Below are positions 1 to 9,060 of a DNA stretch of 64,000 nt, piece by piece. Made by a program: the position numbers and the translations under genes. Numbering within the stretch: the stretch's first letter is position 1; every line of letters begins with the position of its first letter. The notes below the pieces were generated by a model that worked only from the letters and a program-made list of their open reading frames with translations, was not told where the DNA came from and searched no databases. Source of the DNA: Streptomyces umbrinus (GTDB lineage Bacteria; Actinomycetota; Actinomycetes; Streptomycetales; Streptomycetaceae); assembly GCF_030817415.1 (NCBI RefSeq), contig NZ_JAUSZI010000002.1:8804001-8868000 (forward strand), read 5' to 3'.

Positions 1-227
1 CGGTCGCGCGGCGAACGCGAGACGCGCTTGATCACCACGAGCGTGCGCGAGGGGTGCTCGCGCGAGGCGTCGTTGGCGGCGCGCAGGGCGTCGTACGCGT
101 TCTCCTCGTCGGTGACGATGACGAGGGTGAGGACCATGCCGACGGCGGGGGTGCCGATGGCCCGGCGGCCCTTCACCAGCGCCTTGTTGATCTTGCTGGC
201 CGTGGTGTCCGTGAGATCTATCTTCAT
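1..227 (-). CDS. opcA: Glucose-6-phosphate dehydrogenase assembly protein OpcA (N-terminal part)
   Basis: The visible 75 codons begin MKIDLTDTTASKINKALVKG and continue through a TLVVIKRVSRS strand, which matches the N-terminus of actinobacterial OpcA. OpcA activates or assembles glucose-6-phosphate dehydrogenase at the entry of the oxidative pentose phosphate pathway in the cytoplasm. The start ATG overlaps the zwf stop codon as ATGA, so the two are translationally coupled. The C-terminal part lies beyond the left edge of the window. Identification rests on the sequence start plus its fixed position after zwf. Confidence 0.9.
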   Translation of the reverse strand, partial: MKIDLTDTTASKINKALVKGRRAIGTPAVGMVLTLVIVTDEENAYDALRAANDASREHPSRTLVVIKRVSRSPRD

Positions 228-1747
228 GGGCGACGCCAGCTCCGTCCGTCTCGCTTGAGCATTTCGTCCGCCTCGACGGGGCCCCACGTTCCGGACGGGT
301 ACTGCGCGGGCTTGCCGTGCTTGTCCCAGTACTCCTCGATCGGGTCGAGGATCTTCCAGGACAGCTCGACCTCCTCGGTGCGCGGGAAGAGGTTCGAGTC
401 GCCCAGGAGGACGTCCAGGATCAGACGCTCGTACGCCTCCGGGCTCGACTCCGTGAAGGACTCGCCGTACGCGAAGTCCATCGACACGTCCCGGATCTCC
501 ATGGAGGTGCCGGGGACCTTGGAGCCGAAGCGGACCGTGATGCCCTCGTCGGGCTGGACGCGGATGACGATCGCGTTCTGGCCCAGCTCCTCGGTCGCCG
601 TGTGGTCGAAGGGGGAGTGCGGTGCACGCTGGAACACGACCGCGATCTCGGTGACGCGACGGCCCAGGCGCTTGCCCGTACGGAGGTAGAACGGGACGCC
701 CGCCCAGCGGCGGTTGTCCACCTCCACCTTGATCGCCGCGTAGGTGTCGGTCTTCGACTTGGGGTCGATGCCGTCTTCCTGGAGGTAGCCGACGGCCTTC
801 TCGCCGCCCTGCCAGCCTTCCGCGTACTGACCGCGGACGGTGCTGGTGCCCAGGTCCTTCGGCAGTTTCACCGCGCCGAGGACCTTGGTCTTCTCGGCGG
901 CGAGCGCGTCCGCGTCGAAGGAGGCGGGCTCCTCCATGGCGGTGAGGGCCATCAGCTGGAGGAGGTGGTTCTGGATGACGTCACGGGCTGCGCCGATGCC
1001 GTCGTAGTAGCCGGCGCGGCCGCCGATGCCGATGTCCTCGGCCATCGTGATCTGTACGTGGTCCACGAAGGACCGGTTCCAGATCGGCTCGAACATCTGG
1101 TTGGCGAAGCGCAGCGCCAGGATGTTCTGGACGGTCTCCTTGCCCAGATAGTGGTCGATACGGAAGACCTGATCGGGGGCGAAGACCTCCTCGACGGTCG
1201 TGTTGAGCTCCTCGGCCGACTTGAGGTCGTGGCCGAAGGGCTTCTCGATGACCGCGCGCCGCCAGGAACCGCTCGACTGGTCCGCGAGACCGTGCTTCTT
1301 CAGCTGCCGGATGACCACCGGGAAGGCGCCCGGCGGCACGGAGAGATAGAAGGCGAAGTTGCCGCCCGTCCCCTGTGCCTTGTCTAGCTCGCCGATCGTC
1401 TCGCGCAGCCGCTCGAACGCGTCGTCGTCGTCGAAGGTGCCCTGGACGAAGCGCATCCCCTGGATGAGCTGCTGCCAGACCTCCTCACGGAACGGCGTAC
1501 GGGCGTGCTCCTTGACGGCGTCGTGGACCTCCTGGGCGAAGTCCTCGTTCTGCCATTCACGGCGGGCGAAGCCGACGAGCGAGAAGCCCGGGGGCAGCAG
1601 ACCGCGGTTGGCAAGGTCATAAACAGCAGGCATGAGCTTTTTACGGGACAAATCGCCCGTGACCCCGAAGATGACGAGGCCCGACGGCCCCGCGATACGC
1701 GGGAGCCGTCGGTCCGCCGGGTCACGCAGCGGATTGCTGCTTGACAA
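224..1747 (-). CDS. zwf: Glucose-6-phosphate 1-dehydrogenase
   Basis: The 507-residue product oxidises glucose 6-phosphate to 6-phosphogluconolactone with NAD(P)+. The Rossmann motif GVTGDL is at residues 28-33, an EKPFG segment lies near 175, and the catalytic RIDHYLGKE block is around 196-204. Length is normal for the family. I chose the TTG start at 1747 (LSSSNPLRDP) because GGAGGG sits 9 bases upstream at the very end of tal and the text before it is tal read out of frame; a longer reading frame exists but is not credible. It is the third gene of tkt-tal-zwf-opcA and overlaps opcA by four bases. Confidence 0.96.
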   Translation of the reverse strand: MSSSNPLRDPADRRLPRIAGPSGLVIFGVTGDLSRKKLMPAVYDLANRGLLPPGFSLVGFARREWQNEDFAQEVHDAVKEHARTPFREEVWQQLIQGMRFVQGTFDDDDAFERLRETIGELDKAQGTGGNFAFYLSVPPGAFPVVIRQLKKHGLADQSSGSWRRAVIEKPFGHDLKSAEELNTTVEEVFAPDQVFRIDHYLGKETVQNILALRFANQMFEPIWNRSFVDHVQITMAEDIGIGGRAGYYDGIGAARDVIQNHLLQLMALTAMEEPASFDADALAAEKTKVLGAVKLPKDLGTSTVRGQYAEGWQGGEKAVGYLQEDGIDPKSKTDTYAAIKVEVDNRRWAGVPFYLRTGKRLGRRVTEIAVVFQRAPHSPFDHTATEELGQNAIVIRVQPDEGITVRFGSKVPGTSMEIRDVSMDFAYGESFTESSPEAYERLILDVLLGDSNLFPRTEEVELSWKILDPIEEYWDKHGKPAQYPSGTWGPVEADEMLKRDGRSWRRP

Positions 1748-1751
1748 GATT

Positions 1752-2870
1752 TCAGCCCTCCGAGGGGGCGAGGCGCGCGAGCTCTGCCTCGGTCGACTTG
1801 AGCAGGTCGTTCCAGGACGCCTCGAACTTCTCGACGCCCTCGTCCTCCAGGAGCTGGACCACGTCGTCGTACGAGATCCCGAGCTTCTCGACCGCGTCGA
1901 GCTCGGCACGGGACTGCTCGTACATACCGGCGATGGTGTTGCCGGTGATCTTGCCGTGGTCCTCGGCGGCGGCCAGGGTCGCCTCCGGCATGGTGTTCAC
2001 CGTGTTCGGCGCGACCAGGTCGTCGACGTACAGGGTGTCCTTGTAGGCCTTGTCCTTGACGCCGGTCGAGGCCCACAGCGGACGCTGCTTGTTGGCCTGC
2101 GCCTTGTCGAGGGCGGCCCAGCGGTCGGAGGAGAAGACCTCCTCGTACGCCTCGTAGGCCAGTCGCGCGTTGGCGAGACCCGCCTTGCCGCGGGCGGCCT
2201 TCGCCTCGGGGGTGCCGAGGGCGTCGAGCCGCTTGTCGATCTCGGTGTCCACGCGGGACACGAAGAACGACGCCACGGAGTGGATGCCGGACAGGTCGAT
2301 CCCGGCGGCCTTGGCCTTCTCCAGGCCCGCGAGGTAGGCGTCCATGACCTCGCGGTAGCGCTCCAGCGAGAAGATCAGCGTGACGTTGACGCTGATGCCC
2401 CGGCCGATCGTCTCGGTGATCGCGGGCAGGCCCGCCTTGGTCGCCGGGATCTTGATGAGGGTGTTGGGGCGGTCGACGAGCCAGGCGAGCTGCTTGGCCT
2501 CGGCGACGGTCGCCTTGGTGTTGTGCGCGAGGCGCGGGTCGACCTCGATGGAGACCCGGCCGTCCTGGCCCTGCGTGGAGTCGTAGACCGGGCGCAGGAT
2601 GTCGGCGGCGTCACGGACGTCCGCCGTCGTGATCATGCGGATGGCCTCTTCGACGGTGACCTTGCGGGCGGCGAGGTCACTGAGCTGCTGCTCGTAACCG
2701 TCACCGCCGCTGATCGCCTTCTGGAAGATCGACGGGTTGGTGGTGACGCCCACGACGTGCTGCTGGTCGATCAGCTCGGCGAGGTTGCCGGACGTGATCC
2801 GCTTGCGCGACAGGTCGTCCAGCCAGATCGCGACGCCTTCCTCGGAGAGGCGCTTCAGTGCGTCTGTCAT
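1752..2870 (-). CDS. tal: Transaldolase
   Basis: The 372-residue enzyme moves a dihydroxyacetone unit from sedoheptulose 7-phosphate to glyceraldehyde 3-phosphate in the non-oxidative pentose phosphate pathway. The N-terminus has the transaldolase signature [13 protein letters not shown] and the Schiff-base lysine is in [11 protein letters not shown] near residue 140. The length fits the long actinobacterial type. The start MTDALKRL at 2870 is preceded by GGAGATGCATTTTCC. It lies 34 bases after tkt and 4 bases before zwf, so the genes form one operon. Confidence 0.96.
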   Translation of the reverse strand: MTDALKRLSEEGVAIWLDDLSRKRITSGNLAELIDQQHVVGVTTNPSIFQKAISGGDGYEQQLSDLAARKVTVEEAIRMITTADVRDAADILRPVYDSTQGQDGRVSIEVDPRLAHNTKATVAEAKQLAWLVDRPNTLIKIPATKAGLPAITETIGRGISVNVTLIFSLERYREVMDAYLAGLEKAKAAGIDLSGIHSVASFFVSRVDTEIDKRLDALGTPEAKAARGKAGLANARLAYEAYEEVFSSDRWAALDKAQANKQRPLWASTGVKDKAYKDTLYVDDLVAPNTVNTMPEATLAAAEDHGKITGNTIAGMYEQSRAELDAVEKLGISYDDVVQLLEDEGVEKFEASWNDLLKSTEAELARLAPSEG

Positions 2871-2904
2871 GGAAAATGCATCTCCTACGTGTCGTATGTC
2901 AGCG

Positions 2905-4992
2905 TCAGCGCTGGGCTGCGGCGATCGATTCCCGGGCGACGTTCGCGACGTTCTCGGCAGTGAACCCGAACTCCTGGAAGAGCACCTTGCCGTCGGCCGA
3001 AGCACCGAAGTGCTCCAGGGAAACGATGCGGCCGGCATCCCCCACGTACTTGTGCCAGGTGAGACCGATACCGGCCTCGACCGCGACCCGTGCCTTCACG
3101 CTCGGCGGCAGGACGCTGTCCCGGTACCCCTGGTCCTGCTCCTCGAACCACTCCACGGAGGGCATGGACACGACCCTGGTCGGGGTGCCCGCGGCCTCCA
3201 GCTGCTCACGTGCGTCGACGGCCACGTGCACCTCGGAACCGGTCGCGACGAGAACGACCTCCGGGGTCCCGGTGGACGCCTCGAAGAGCACGTAACCACC
3301 CTTCGCCGCATCCTCGTTGGCCTCGTACGTCGGTACGCCCTGACGGGTCAGCGCGAGGCCGTGCGGGGCGCCCTTGCCGAAGACCTTGGTGTAACGCCTG
3401 AGGATCTCGCGCCAGGCGATCGCGGTCTCGTTGGCGTCCGCCGGACGGACGACGTTGAGGCCCGGAATGGCGCGCAGGGAGGCGAGGTGCTCGACCGGCT
3501 GGTGCGTCGGACCGTCCTCGCCGAGACCGATGGAGTCGTGGGTCCACACGTACGTCACCGGCAGGTGCATCAGCGCGGACAGGCGCACCGCGTTGCGCAT
3601 GTAGTCGGAGAACACCAGGAAGGTGCCGCCGTAGATACGGGTGTTGCCGTGCAGCGCGATGCCGTTCATCTCCGCGGCCATCGAGTGCTCGCGGATACCG
3701 AAGTGGATCGTGCGACCGTACGGGTTCGCCTCCGGCAGCGGGTTGTCCGCAGGGAGGAACGACGAGGTCTTGTCGATCGTCGTGTTGTTGGAGCCCGCCA
3801 GGTCGGCCGAGCCGCCCCACAGCTCGGGGATGACCGCGCCGAGCGCCTGGAGCACCTTGCCGGAGGCCGCACGTGTGGCGACGCTCTTGCCCGCCTCGAA
3901 GACCGGGAGCTTCTCCTCCCAGCCGGTGGGCAGCTCGGTCGCGGCGATGCGGTCGAACTCGGCGGCACGCTCGGCGTTGCTGTTACGCCACTCCTGGAAC
4001 GACTTCTCCCACTCCGCCTTGGCCTGACGGCCGCGCTCGCCCAGCGCGCGCGTGTGGGTGATGACCTCGTCCGAGACCTCGAAGGCCTTCTCCGGGTCGA
4101 AGCCCAGCACCCGCTTGGTGGCCGCGACCTCGTCGTCGCCGAGCGCCGAGCCGTGCGCGGCCTCGGTGTTCTGCGCGTTCGGAGCCGGCCAGGCGATGAT
4201 CGAGCGCATCGCGATGAACGACGGCTTGTCGGTCACCAGCTTCGCGGCCTCGATCGCGTCGTAGAGGGCGTGCGGGTCGAGGTCGCCGTCCGGCTTCGGG
4301 GCCACGCGCTGCACGTGCCAGCCGTACGCCTCGTACCGCTTGACCGTGTCCTCGGAGACCGCCGTCTCGGTGTCGCCCTCGATCGAGATGTGGTTGTCGT
4401 CCCACAGCAGGACCAGGTTGCCGAGCTGCTGGTGGCCGGCCATGGAGGACGCCTCCGCAGAGATGCCCTCCTGGAGGCAGCCGTCACCGGCGATCGCGTA
4501 GATGAAGTGGTCGAACGGGGAGGCGCCGGGGGCCGCCTCCGGGTCGAACAGACCGCGCTCGTAGCGGGCGGCCATGGCCATGCCCACCGCGTTGGCGACA
4601 CCCTGGCCGAGGGGGCCGGTGGTGGTCTCCACGCCGGGGGTGTGTCCGTACTCCGGGTGGCCCGGGGTGCGGGAGCCCCACGTCCTGAAGGACTTCAGGT
4701 CGTCCAGCTCCAGACCGAAGCCGGCCAGGTAGAGCTGGGTGTAGAGGGTCAGGGACGAATGACCGGCTGACAGTACGAAGCGGTCGCGGCCGGTCCAGTC
4801 GGGGTCCGCCGGGTCGTGCCGCATCACCTTCTGGAAGAGGGTGTAGGCGGCGGGCGCCAGGCTCATCGCCGTACCCGGATGGCCGTTGCCGACCTTCTGT
4901 ACGGCGTCGGCGGCCAGGATGCGGGCGGTGTCGACGGCCCGCTGGTCCAATTCGGTCCACTCGAGGTCTGTTGTGGTCGGCTTGGTGCTCAC
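2905..4992 (-). CDS. tkt: Transketolase
   Basis: The 695-residue thiamine-diphosphate enzyme transfers two-carbon ketol units between sugar phosphates. Visible features are [17 protein letters not shown] near residue 40, the ThDP/Mg motif beginning GDGCLQEG near 167, and the pyrimidine-domain block [13 protein letters not shown] near 435. The start is GTG at 4992 ([12 protein letters not shown]), with AGGAG a little further upstream than usual. It is the first gene of the pentose phosphate operon and is divergent from ctaB across about 360 bases. Confidence 0.96.
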   Translation of the reverse strand: MSTKPTTTDLEWTELDQRAVDTARILAADAVQKVGNGHPGTAMSLAPAAYTLFQKVMRHDPADPDWTGRDRFVLSAGHSSLTLYTQLYLAGFGLELDDLKSFRTWGSRTPGHPEYGHTPGVETTTGPLGQGVANAVGMAMAARYERGLFDPEAAPGASPFDHFIYAIAGDGCLQEGISAEASSMAGHQQLGNLVLLWDDNHISIEGDTETAVSEDTVKRYEAYGWHVQRVAPKPDGDLDPHALYDAIEAAKLVTDKPSFIAMRSIIAWPAPNAQNTEAAHGSALGDDEVAATKRVLGFDPEKAFEVSDEVITHTRALGERGRQAKAEWEKSFQEWRNSNAERAAEFDRIAATELPTGWEEKLPVFEAGKSVATRAASGKVLQALGAVIPELWGGSADLAGSNNTTIDKTSSFLPADNPLPEANPYGRTIHFGIREHSMAAEMNGIALHGNTRIYGGTFLVFSDYMRNAVRLSALMHLPVTYVWTHDSIGLGEDGPTHQPVEHLASLRAIPGLNVVRPADANETAIAWREILRRYTKVFGKGAPHGLALTRQGVPTYEANEDAAKGGYVLFEASTGTPEVVLVATGSEVHVAVDAREQLEAAGTPTRVVSMPSVEWFEEQDQGYRDSVLPPSVKARVAVEAGIGLTWHKYVGDAGRIVSLEHFGASADGKVLFQEFGFTAENVANVARESIAAAQR

Positions 4993-5353
4993 CCTGGGTC
5001 AGGGCTCCTCTCCACATGTTCCACATGTCGAATGCCGGTGCACGTCGCGCCCACCGGCTCGCTGTCGAGCCTACCCCCGTAGGAACGCGCATTTTTTCGA
5101 GTCATTCCAGACTGCCGGGACTCTCCCTCATCCGCCTCCCGACCGGCGCGTTCCGTGTTCGGCAAGTGAATACGGAGCCGCTCATCCGACTGCTCAACGC
5201 AATGCCGATCAGTCCTGCGCGGAGGCCTTTCAACACGACCCGACCCCCGCGAAGGCCGGGGTCTGGGCAACGTCTACAGTGGCGTGGTACGCGCGAGCCT
5301 TTACCGGGAGTTCACACCCGGAACTCGCTGAAATGTCTCTGTCAGGGGTGTGC
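4993..5353. promoter_or_regulatory. Divergent tkt/ctaB promoter region
   Basis: This intergenic space must hold the promoters of tkt (minus) and ctaB (plus). Near tkt the octamer CCACATGT is repeated at 5012-5019 and 5021-5028; the inner ACATGT halves are themselves palindromic, which suits a dimeric regulator. On the plus strand TACAGT at 5275-5280 resembles a -10 box for ctaB, but no good -35 is visible. No coding sequence is apparent. Confidence 0.35.
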
Positions 5354-6313
5354 GTGACGGCCGTTGAATCCCGTCCTGCGGGTGTGCTCGGGGCGAGTCA
5401 GGGCGCGAAGCGGGGCACGAACCACCGGCCGTTCTGGGCTCGGGTCAAGGCGTTCGTCGCTCTCACCAAGCCGCGGATCATCGAGCTGCTGCTGATCACC
5501 ACCGTTCCGGTGATGTTCCTCGCGCAGCAGGGCGTGCCCGATCTGAAGCTGGTGCTCCTCACTTGCGTCGGCGGCTACCTCTCCGCGGGCGGCGCCAACG
5601 CCCTGAACATGTACATCGACCGTGACATCGACGCGCTCATGGAGCGCACCGCACAGCGTCCACTGGTCACCGGCATGGTCAGCCCACGCGAGTGCCTCGC
5701 CTTCGGCATCACGCTCGCGATCGTCTCGACGCTGCTGTTCGGATTCGCCGTCAACTGGCTGTCCGCCTGGCTGTCGCTCGGAGCGCTCCTCTTCTACGTC
5801 GTCGTCTACACGATGATCCTCAAACGCCGTACCTCGCAGAACATCGTGTGGGGCGGTATCGCCGGCTGCCTTCCAGTACTCATCGGCTGGTCGTCCGTCA
5901 CGAACTCCATGTCGTGGGCGCCGATCATCCTCTTCCTTGTCATGTTCTTCTGGACGCCGCCGCACTACTGGCCGCTCTCCATGAAGGTCAAGGCGGACTA
6001 CGCGCGCGTGGGCGTTCCGATGCTGCCCGTCATCGCCTCCAACAAGGTCGTCGCGCGGCAGATCGTCCTCTACAGCTGGGCCATGGTCGCCGTCTCCCTC
6101 CTCCTGACGCCGCTCGGCTACACGGGCTGGTTCTACACGGTCGTCGCCCTCGTGACCGGCGGCTTCTGGCTCTGGGAGGCCCACGGGCTGCAGACCCGCG
6201 CGAAGGACGGCGCCGTAGGCGCCAAGCTGAAGGAGATGCGGCTCTTCCACTGGTCCATCACTTACGTGTCGCTGCTGTTCGTGGCTGTGGCGGTGGACCC
6301 GTTCTTGAGGTGA
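5354..6313 (+). CDS. ctaB: Protoheme IX farnesyltransferase (heme O synthase)
   Basis: This integral membrane prenyltransferase adds a farnesyl group to heme B to make heme O for cytochrome aa3 oxidase. The prenyl-diphosphate motif [15 protein letters not shown] is at about residue 85-100, and [11 protein letters not shown] follows near 215; about nine hydrophobic helices are visible. The product is about 319 residues. I chose GTG at 5354 because AGGGG sits five bases upstream; ATG at 5333 and GTG at 5348 are in frame and remain possible. Heme A synthase, the next enzyme, is encoded at 9041-10048. Confidence 0.92.
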   Translation: MTAVESRPAGVLGASQGAKRGTNHRPFWARVKAFVALTKPRIIELLLITTVPVMFLAQQGVPDLKLVLLTCVGGYLSAGGANALNMYIDRDIDALMERTAQRPLVTGMVSPRECLAFGITLAIVSTLLFGFAVNWLSAWLSLGALLFYVVVYTMILKRRTSQNIVWGGIAGCLPVLIGWSSVTNSMSWAPIILFLVMFFWTPPHYWPLSMKVKADYARVGVPMLPVIASNKVVARQIVLYSWAMVAVSLLLTPLGYTGWFYTVVALVTGGFWLWEAHGLQTRAKDGAVGAKLKEMRLFHWSITYVSLLFVAVAVDPFLR

Positions 6314-6363
6314 CGCTCCGACAGGGGGTCGTGGGCGTGCGTAGGCGGCTGCGGGCCGGCCGT

Positions 6364-6393
6364 GGCTGGTCGCGCAGTTCCCCGCGCCCCTGA
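6364..6393 (+). repeat. Dispersed intergenic repeat, family A, copy 1
   Basis: The core is GGCTGGTCGCGCAGTTCCCC followed by GCGCCCCTGA. The same 28-30 bases recur in both orientations at 6884, 27007, 27099, 50287, 50316 and 59040. It lies just after ctaB and has no coding signal. Confidence 0.85.
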
Positions 6394-6480
6394 GGTGCAC
6401 CATGGCCGGCCCGGGTGCGTGGGCAAGGCCACTCGGTCCGGGCGTCGCCGAATGATCTACCCGTCGGTAGCATCCTGGGC

Positions 6481-6837
6481 ATGGCAGACACCCAGCAGGT
6501 TGACGAGGGCGCCGGCGCCAAGCAGGACGCCAAGGCCGAGCGCCGGGCGGCGAAGCTCGCCAAGCAGATCTCTTCCTTCGCGCAGGCCCACGGCGGCGCC
6601 GAGGGACAGATCGCGTACATCGGCCAGAAGGGCGCCCGGATCGTCCTCGTCGGCGAGGACGGCGGCTGGGGCGACCTCGTGGCTCCCACCTTCGCCATCG
6701 CGGAACAGGCCGTGAAGAAGTCCGGCATCACCACCCACGACGACTTCGACGGCGAGTTCGCGAACAAGGTCAAAACAGGCCCGTACGAGTGGACCCGCAT
6801 GGCAGGCATCCAACTCGGCGGCCCCAGCAACGACTGA
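6481..6837 (+). CDS. Conserved small cytoplasmic protein of unknown function
   Basis: The 118-residue product begins MADTQQVDEGAG, has a Lys/Ala-rich charged first third, and then a compact alternating segment (GQIAYIGQKGARIVLVGEDG followed by WGDLVAPTFAIAEQAV). There is no signal peptide or membrane segment. The start at 6481 was chosen because the coding pattern begins there; the reading frame upstream overlaps intergenic repeat DNA. I do not recognise a function. It sits alone between ctaB and the amidohydrolase gene, bracketed by copies of repeat family A. Confidence 0.7.
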   Translation: MADTQQVDEGAGAKQDAKAERRAAKLAKQISSFAQAHGGAEGQIAYIGQKGARIVLVGEDGGWGDLVAPTFAIAEQAVKKSGITTHDDFDGEFANKVKTGPYEWTRMAGIQLGGPSND

Positions 6838-6883
6838 CCGGGCCTTCAGGGGCGCGCCTCAGCGACGACTGGCCCGTGCCCCT

Positions 6884-6913
6884 TCAGGGGCGCGGGGAAC
6901 TGCGCGATCAGCC
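6884..6913 (-). repeat. Dispersed intergenic repeat, family A, copy 2
   Basis: This is the reverse-complement orientation of the repeat at 6364 (TCAGGGGCGCGGGGAACTGC then GCGATCAGCC). A partial copy, TTCAGGGGCGCG, is at 6845-6856. The two full copies bracket the small gene at 6481-6837 in inverted orientation. Confidence 0.85.
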
Positions 6914-7071
6914 ACATCCGGCCCGCAGCTGCACACGGACCCGCACCCCACCCCACCCACCCCGCAAAACCCGCGGAGCGCTTCGCACGGGGTGTGGCCG
7001 CCCAACACCTGACACCCGGTTCACCCGTTAGGCCCTTTAATAAAGGCAGGGCCCATTCGCGGGGAGTCCGG

Positions 7072-8178
7072 ATGATCGAAACGCCGTCGCTGGTGGATCA
7101 GTACTGCCACGGCGTGCTGCGGACGGAGCTGGGTCTCGGCACCTTCGAGGCCCACCTCGCCCGGGGCGAGGGCCCGCCCGCGGCCGGGACCACGTTCTTC
7201 GACACGCAGACCGGTTTCGCCGTACGCCGCTGGTGTCCGCCCCTGCTGGGGCTCGAACCCCACTGTCCGCCCGCCCGCTACCTCGCCCGACGCCGGGAAC
7301 TCGGCGTCCTGGAGGCGGGGCGCAGGCTGCTGCGGGGGAGCGGGATCACGACCTATCTGGTCGACACCGGTCTGCCGGGCGATCTGACGGGGCCCGGTGA
7401 GATGGCCTCCACGGGAGCCGCGCGCGCCCACGAGATCGTCCGTCTGGAGCCGCTCGCCGAGCAGGTCGCCGACACCTCCGGAACCGTCGAGTCGTTCCTC
7501 GCCAACCTCGCCGAGTCGGTGCACGGGGCGGCCGCGAACGCCGTGGCCTTCACCTCGGTGGCGGGCTTACGCCACGGGCTGGTGCTCGCGCCCGAACCGC
7601 CCGGGCCGGGAGAGGTGCGCGGTGCGGCGGGGCGGTGGCTGGCCGGGCGCCGGGTGGGCGGCGAACTGAGCGATCCGGTGCTGCTCAGACATCTCCTGTG
7701 GATCGCGGTCGCCTCCGGCCTGCCGCTCCAACTGCACGCGGGGCTCGGTGAGCCCGGCCTGCGCATCGACCGCAACGACCCGGTCCTGCTCACCGACTTC
7801 GCCCGCGCGACGGCCGGCCTCGGCACGGACCTGGTCCTGCTGCACGGCTACCCGTACCACCGCCACGCGGCACATCTCGCCGGGGTCTTCCCGCATGTGT
7901 ACGCCGATCTGGGCGCCGCCCTCGTCCGTACCGGGGCCCGCGCGTCGGCCGTCCTCTCCGAGATCCTGGAGCTCGCCCCCTTCGGCAAGCTCCTCTTCTC
8001 CAGCGGCGCACATGGTCTGCCCGAGCTTCATGTGGTCGGAGCACGTCTCTTCCGCGAGGCGCTCGCCAAGGTGCTCGGCACCTGGGTGGCCGAGGGCGCC
8101 TGGTCGCTGTCCGACGCGCAGCGGGTGGCGGGGCTGATCGCGGCGGGGAACGCACGACGGGTGTACGGGGTGGAGTGA
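7072..8178 (+). CDS. Amidohydrolase-2 family metal-dependent hydrolase
   Basis: The 368-residue product starts MIETPSLVDQYCHGVLR and has segments typical of the amidohydrolase-2 TIM barrel: GLPLQLHAGLGEPG with its histidine near residue 228, VLLHGYPYHRHAAHL near 260, HVYADLGAA near 278 and a terminal LFSSGAHGLPEL with a conserved small-residue turn. This resembles the FluG-type amidohydrolase domain often found with glutamine-synthetase-like enzymes; no such partner is nearby, so the substrate is unknown. GGGGAG lies five bases before ATG 7072, and an AT-rich TTTAATAAAG at about 7035-7044 may be the promoter. Its last codons are triplicated as a 23-bp repeat. Confidence 0.75.
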   Translation: MIETPSLVDQYCHGVLRTELGLGTFEAHLARGEGPPAAGTTFFDTQTGFAVRRWCPPLLGLEPHCPPARYLARRRELGVLEAGRRLLRGSGITTYLVDTGLPGDLTGPGEMASTGAARAHEIVRLEPLAEQVADTSGTVESFLANLAESVHGAAANAVAFTSVAGLRHGLVLAPEPPGPGEVRGAAGRWLAGRRVGGELSDPVLLRHLLWIAVASGLPLQLHAGLGEPGLRIDRNDPVLLTDFARATAGLGTDLVLLHGYPYHRHAAHLAGVFPHVYADLGAALVRTGARASAVLSEILELAPFGKLLFSSGAHGLPELHVVGARLFREALAKVLGTWVAEGAWSLSDAQRVAGLIAAGNARRVYGVE

Positions 8179-8224
8179 GACGGGTGTACGGGGTGGAGTG
8201 AGACGGGTGTACGGGGTGGAGCGG
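8156..8224 (+). repeat. Three tandem copies of a 23-bp unit over a stop codon
   Basis: The unit is GACGGGTGTACGGGGTGG plus AGTGA at 8156-8178, 8179-8201 and 8202-8224; the third ends AGCGG. The first copy is the 3' end of the amidohydrolase gene (RRVYGVE-stop). Each unit also supplies a GGAG followed eight bases later by a GTG, so the array can act as repeated ribosome entry sites for the next gene. Confidence 0.9.
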
Positions 8225-8242
8225 GCTGTACAGACTGTGCGT

Positions 8243-8992
8243 ATGACACGCAGCGACGCGACCGACCGGCTCCTCGACCGTTTCAGCACCGAACTGCGCG
8301 ATCTGGCTCCCGCTGCCGTGTGGGCGCACGGCTCGCTCGGCGGGGGCGACTACCGGGAGGGCATCAGCGACCTGGATCTGATCGTGGTCCTGGACGGCCC
8401 GATCAGGGCGAGGACGCTCTGGAAGGTGGCCCGGCTGCACGCCCGCCTGCGTGCCGAACCGCTCGTGGCCAAGCTGCACTGCAGTTACCTGACGCGCGAC
8501 ACGGTCGACGGCGCCGAGCGGCAGCACCTCACGTGGGCGCACCAGCAGCTCTTCAAACGGACGGTCACACCGGTGACCCGGCGCGAGCTGCACACCTTCG
8601 GGCTGGTCCTGGAGGGGGAGCCGCCCGGGAGTCTGCTTCCGCCGGTGGCGGACGACGAGCTGGCCGAGTTCGTCGTACGGGACCAGCGGGACTTCTGGCG
8701 ACGGCAGGTGGACCGGGCCGACAACTGGACGCAGGACGTCTGGGTGGATCTGGGGCTCGTCACCTACGCCCGTGCCACGGTCACGCTGAAGGACGGGCGG
8801 CTGATCACCAAGCGCGAGGCACTCGACCTGCTGCCCGGTCTCGGCGCGCCCGCCGAGCTGGTCGCGGACGTCAGGCGGCGGCGGTACGAGGAGCCCGGGG
8901 CACCGCTCCAGGAGTGGACGGCCCGCAGGGCGGAGCTGACCCGCGGCTACCTCGGCCCGGCGATCGACAGCCTGGTGGCGGCGTACGAATGA
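8243..8992 (+). CDS. Nucleotidyltransferase-domain protein
   Basis: The 249-residue protein has the nucleotidyltransferase fold signature HGSLGGGDYREGISDLDL at about residues 31-48: GS, then two aspartates that bind the catalytic metal. The C-terminal half is helical with several Trp and Arg. This architecture fits the aminoglycoside adenylyltransferase-like and MNT-like families, but the substrate cannot be read from sequence. I give ATG at 8243; GTG at 8207 is also in frame and has GGAG at a good distance inside the 23-bp repeat. It lies 64 bases downstream of the amidohydrolase. Confidence 0.72.
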   Translation: MTRSDATDRLLDRFSTELRDLAPAAVWAHGSLGGGDYREGISDLDLIVVLDGPIRARTLWKVARLHARLRAEPLVAKLHCSYLTRDTVDGAERQHLTWAHQQLFKRTVTPVTRRELHTFGLVLEGEPPGSLLPPVADDELAEFVVRDQRDFWRRQVDRADNWTQDVWVDLGLVTYARATVTLKDGRLITKREALDLLPGLGAPAELVADVRRRRYEEPGAPLQEWTARRAELTRGYLGPAIDSLVAAYE

Positions 8993-9034
8993 CCTGCGCG
9001 TGCCTCACGTGACGCGCGACTCATGTGACCTGCG

Positions 9035-9060
9035 CGTCCCTCACGCGCGCGTGAGGGACG
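9035..9060. terminator. Perfect 26-bp palindrome between convergent genes
   Basis: CGTCCCTCACGCG at 9035-9047 is followed directly by its exact complement. It lies between the nucleotidyltransferase gene and ctaA and includes the ctaA stop codon, so it probably terminates from both sides. The stretch TGACCTGCGCGTGCCTCAC at 8990 recurs as TGACCTGCGCGTCCCTCAC at 9026, a 36-bp-period duplication of the end of the nucleotidyltransferase gene. Confidence 0.6.

Noticed and set aside
2737..4770. A 677-codon open frame on the plus strand across tkt.
   Set aside because: It is the antisense of tkt and tal in very GC-rich DNA. Transketolase on the minus strand explains the region and the plus product is Arg/Gly/Val-rich with no recognisable domain.
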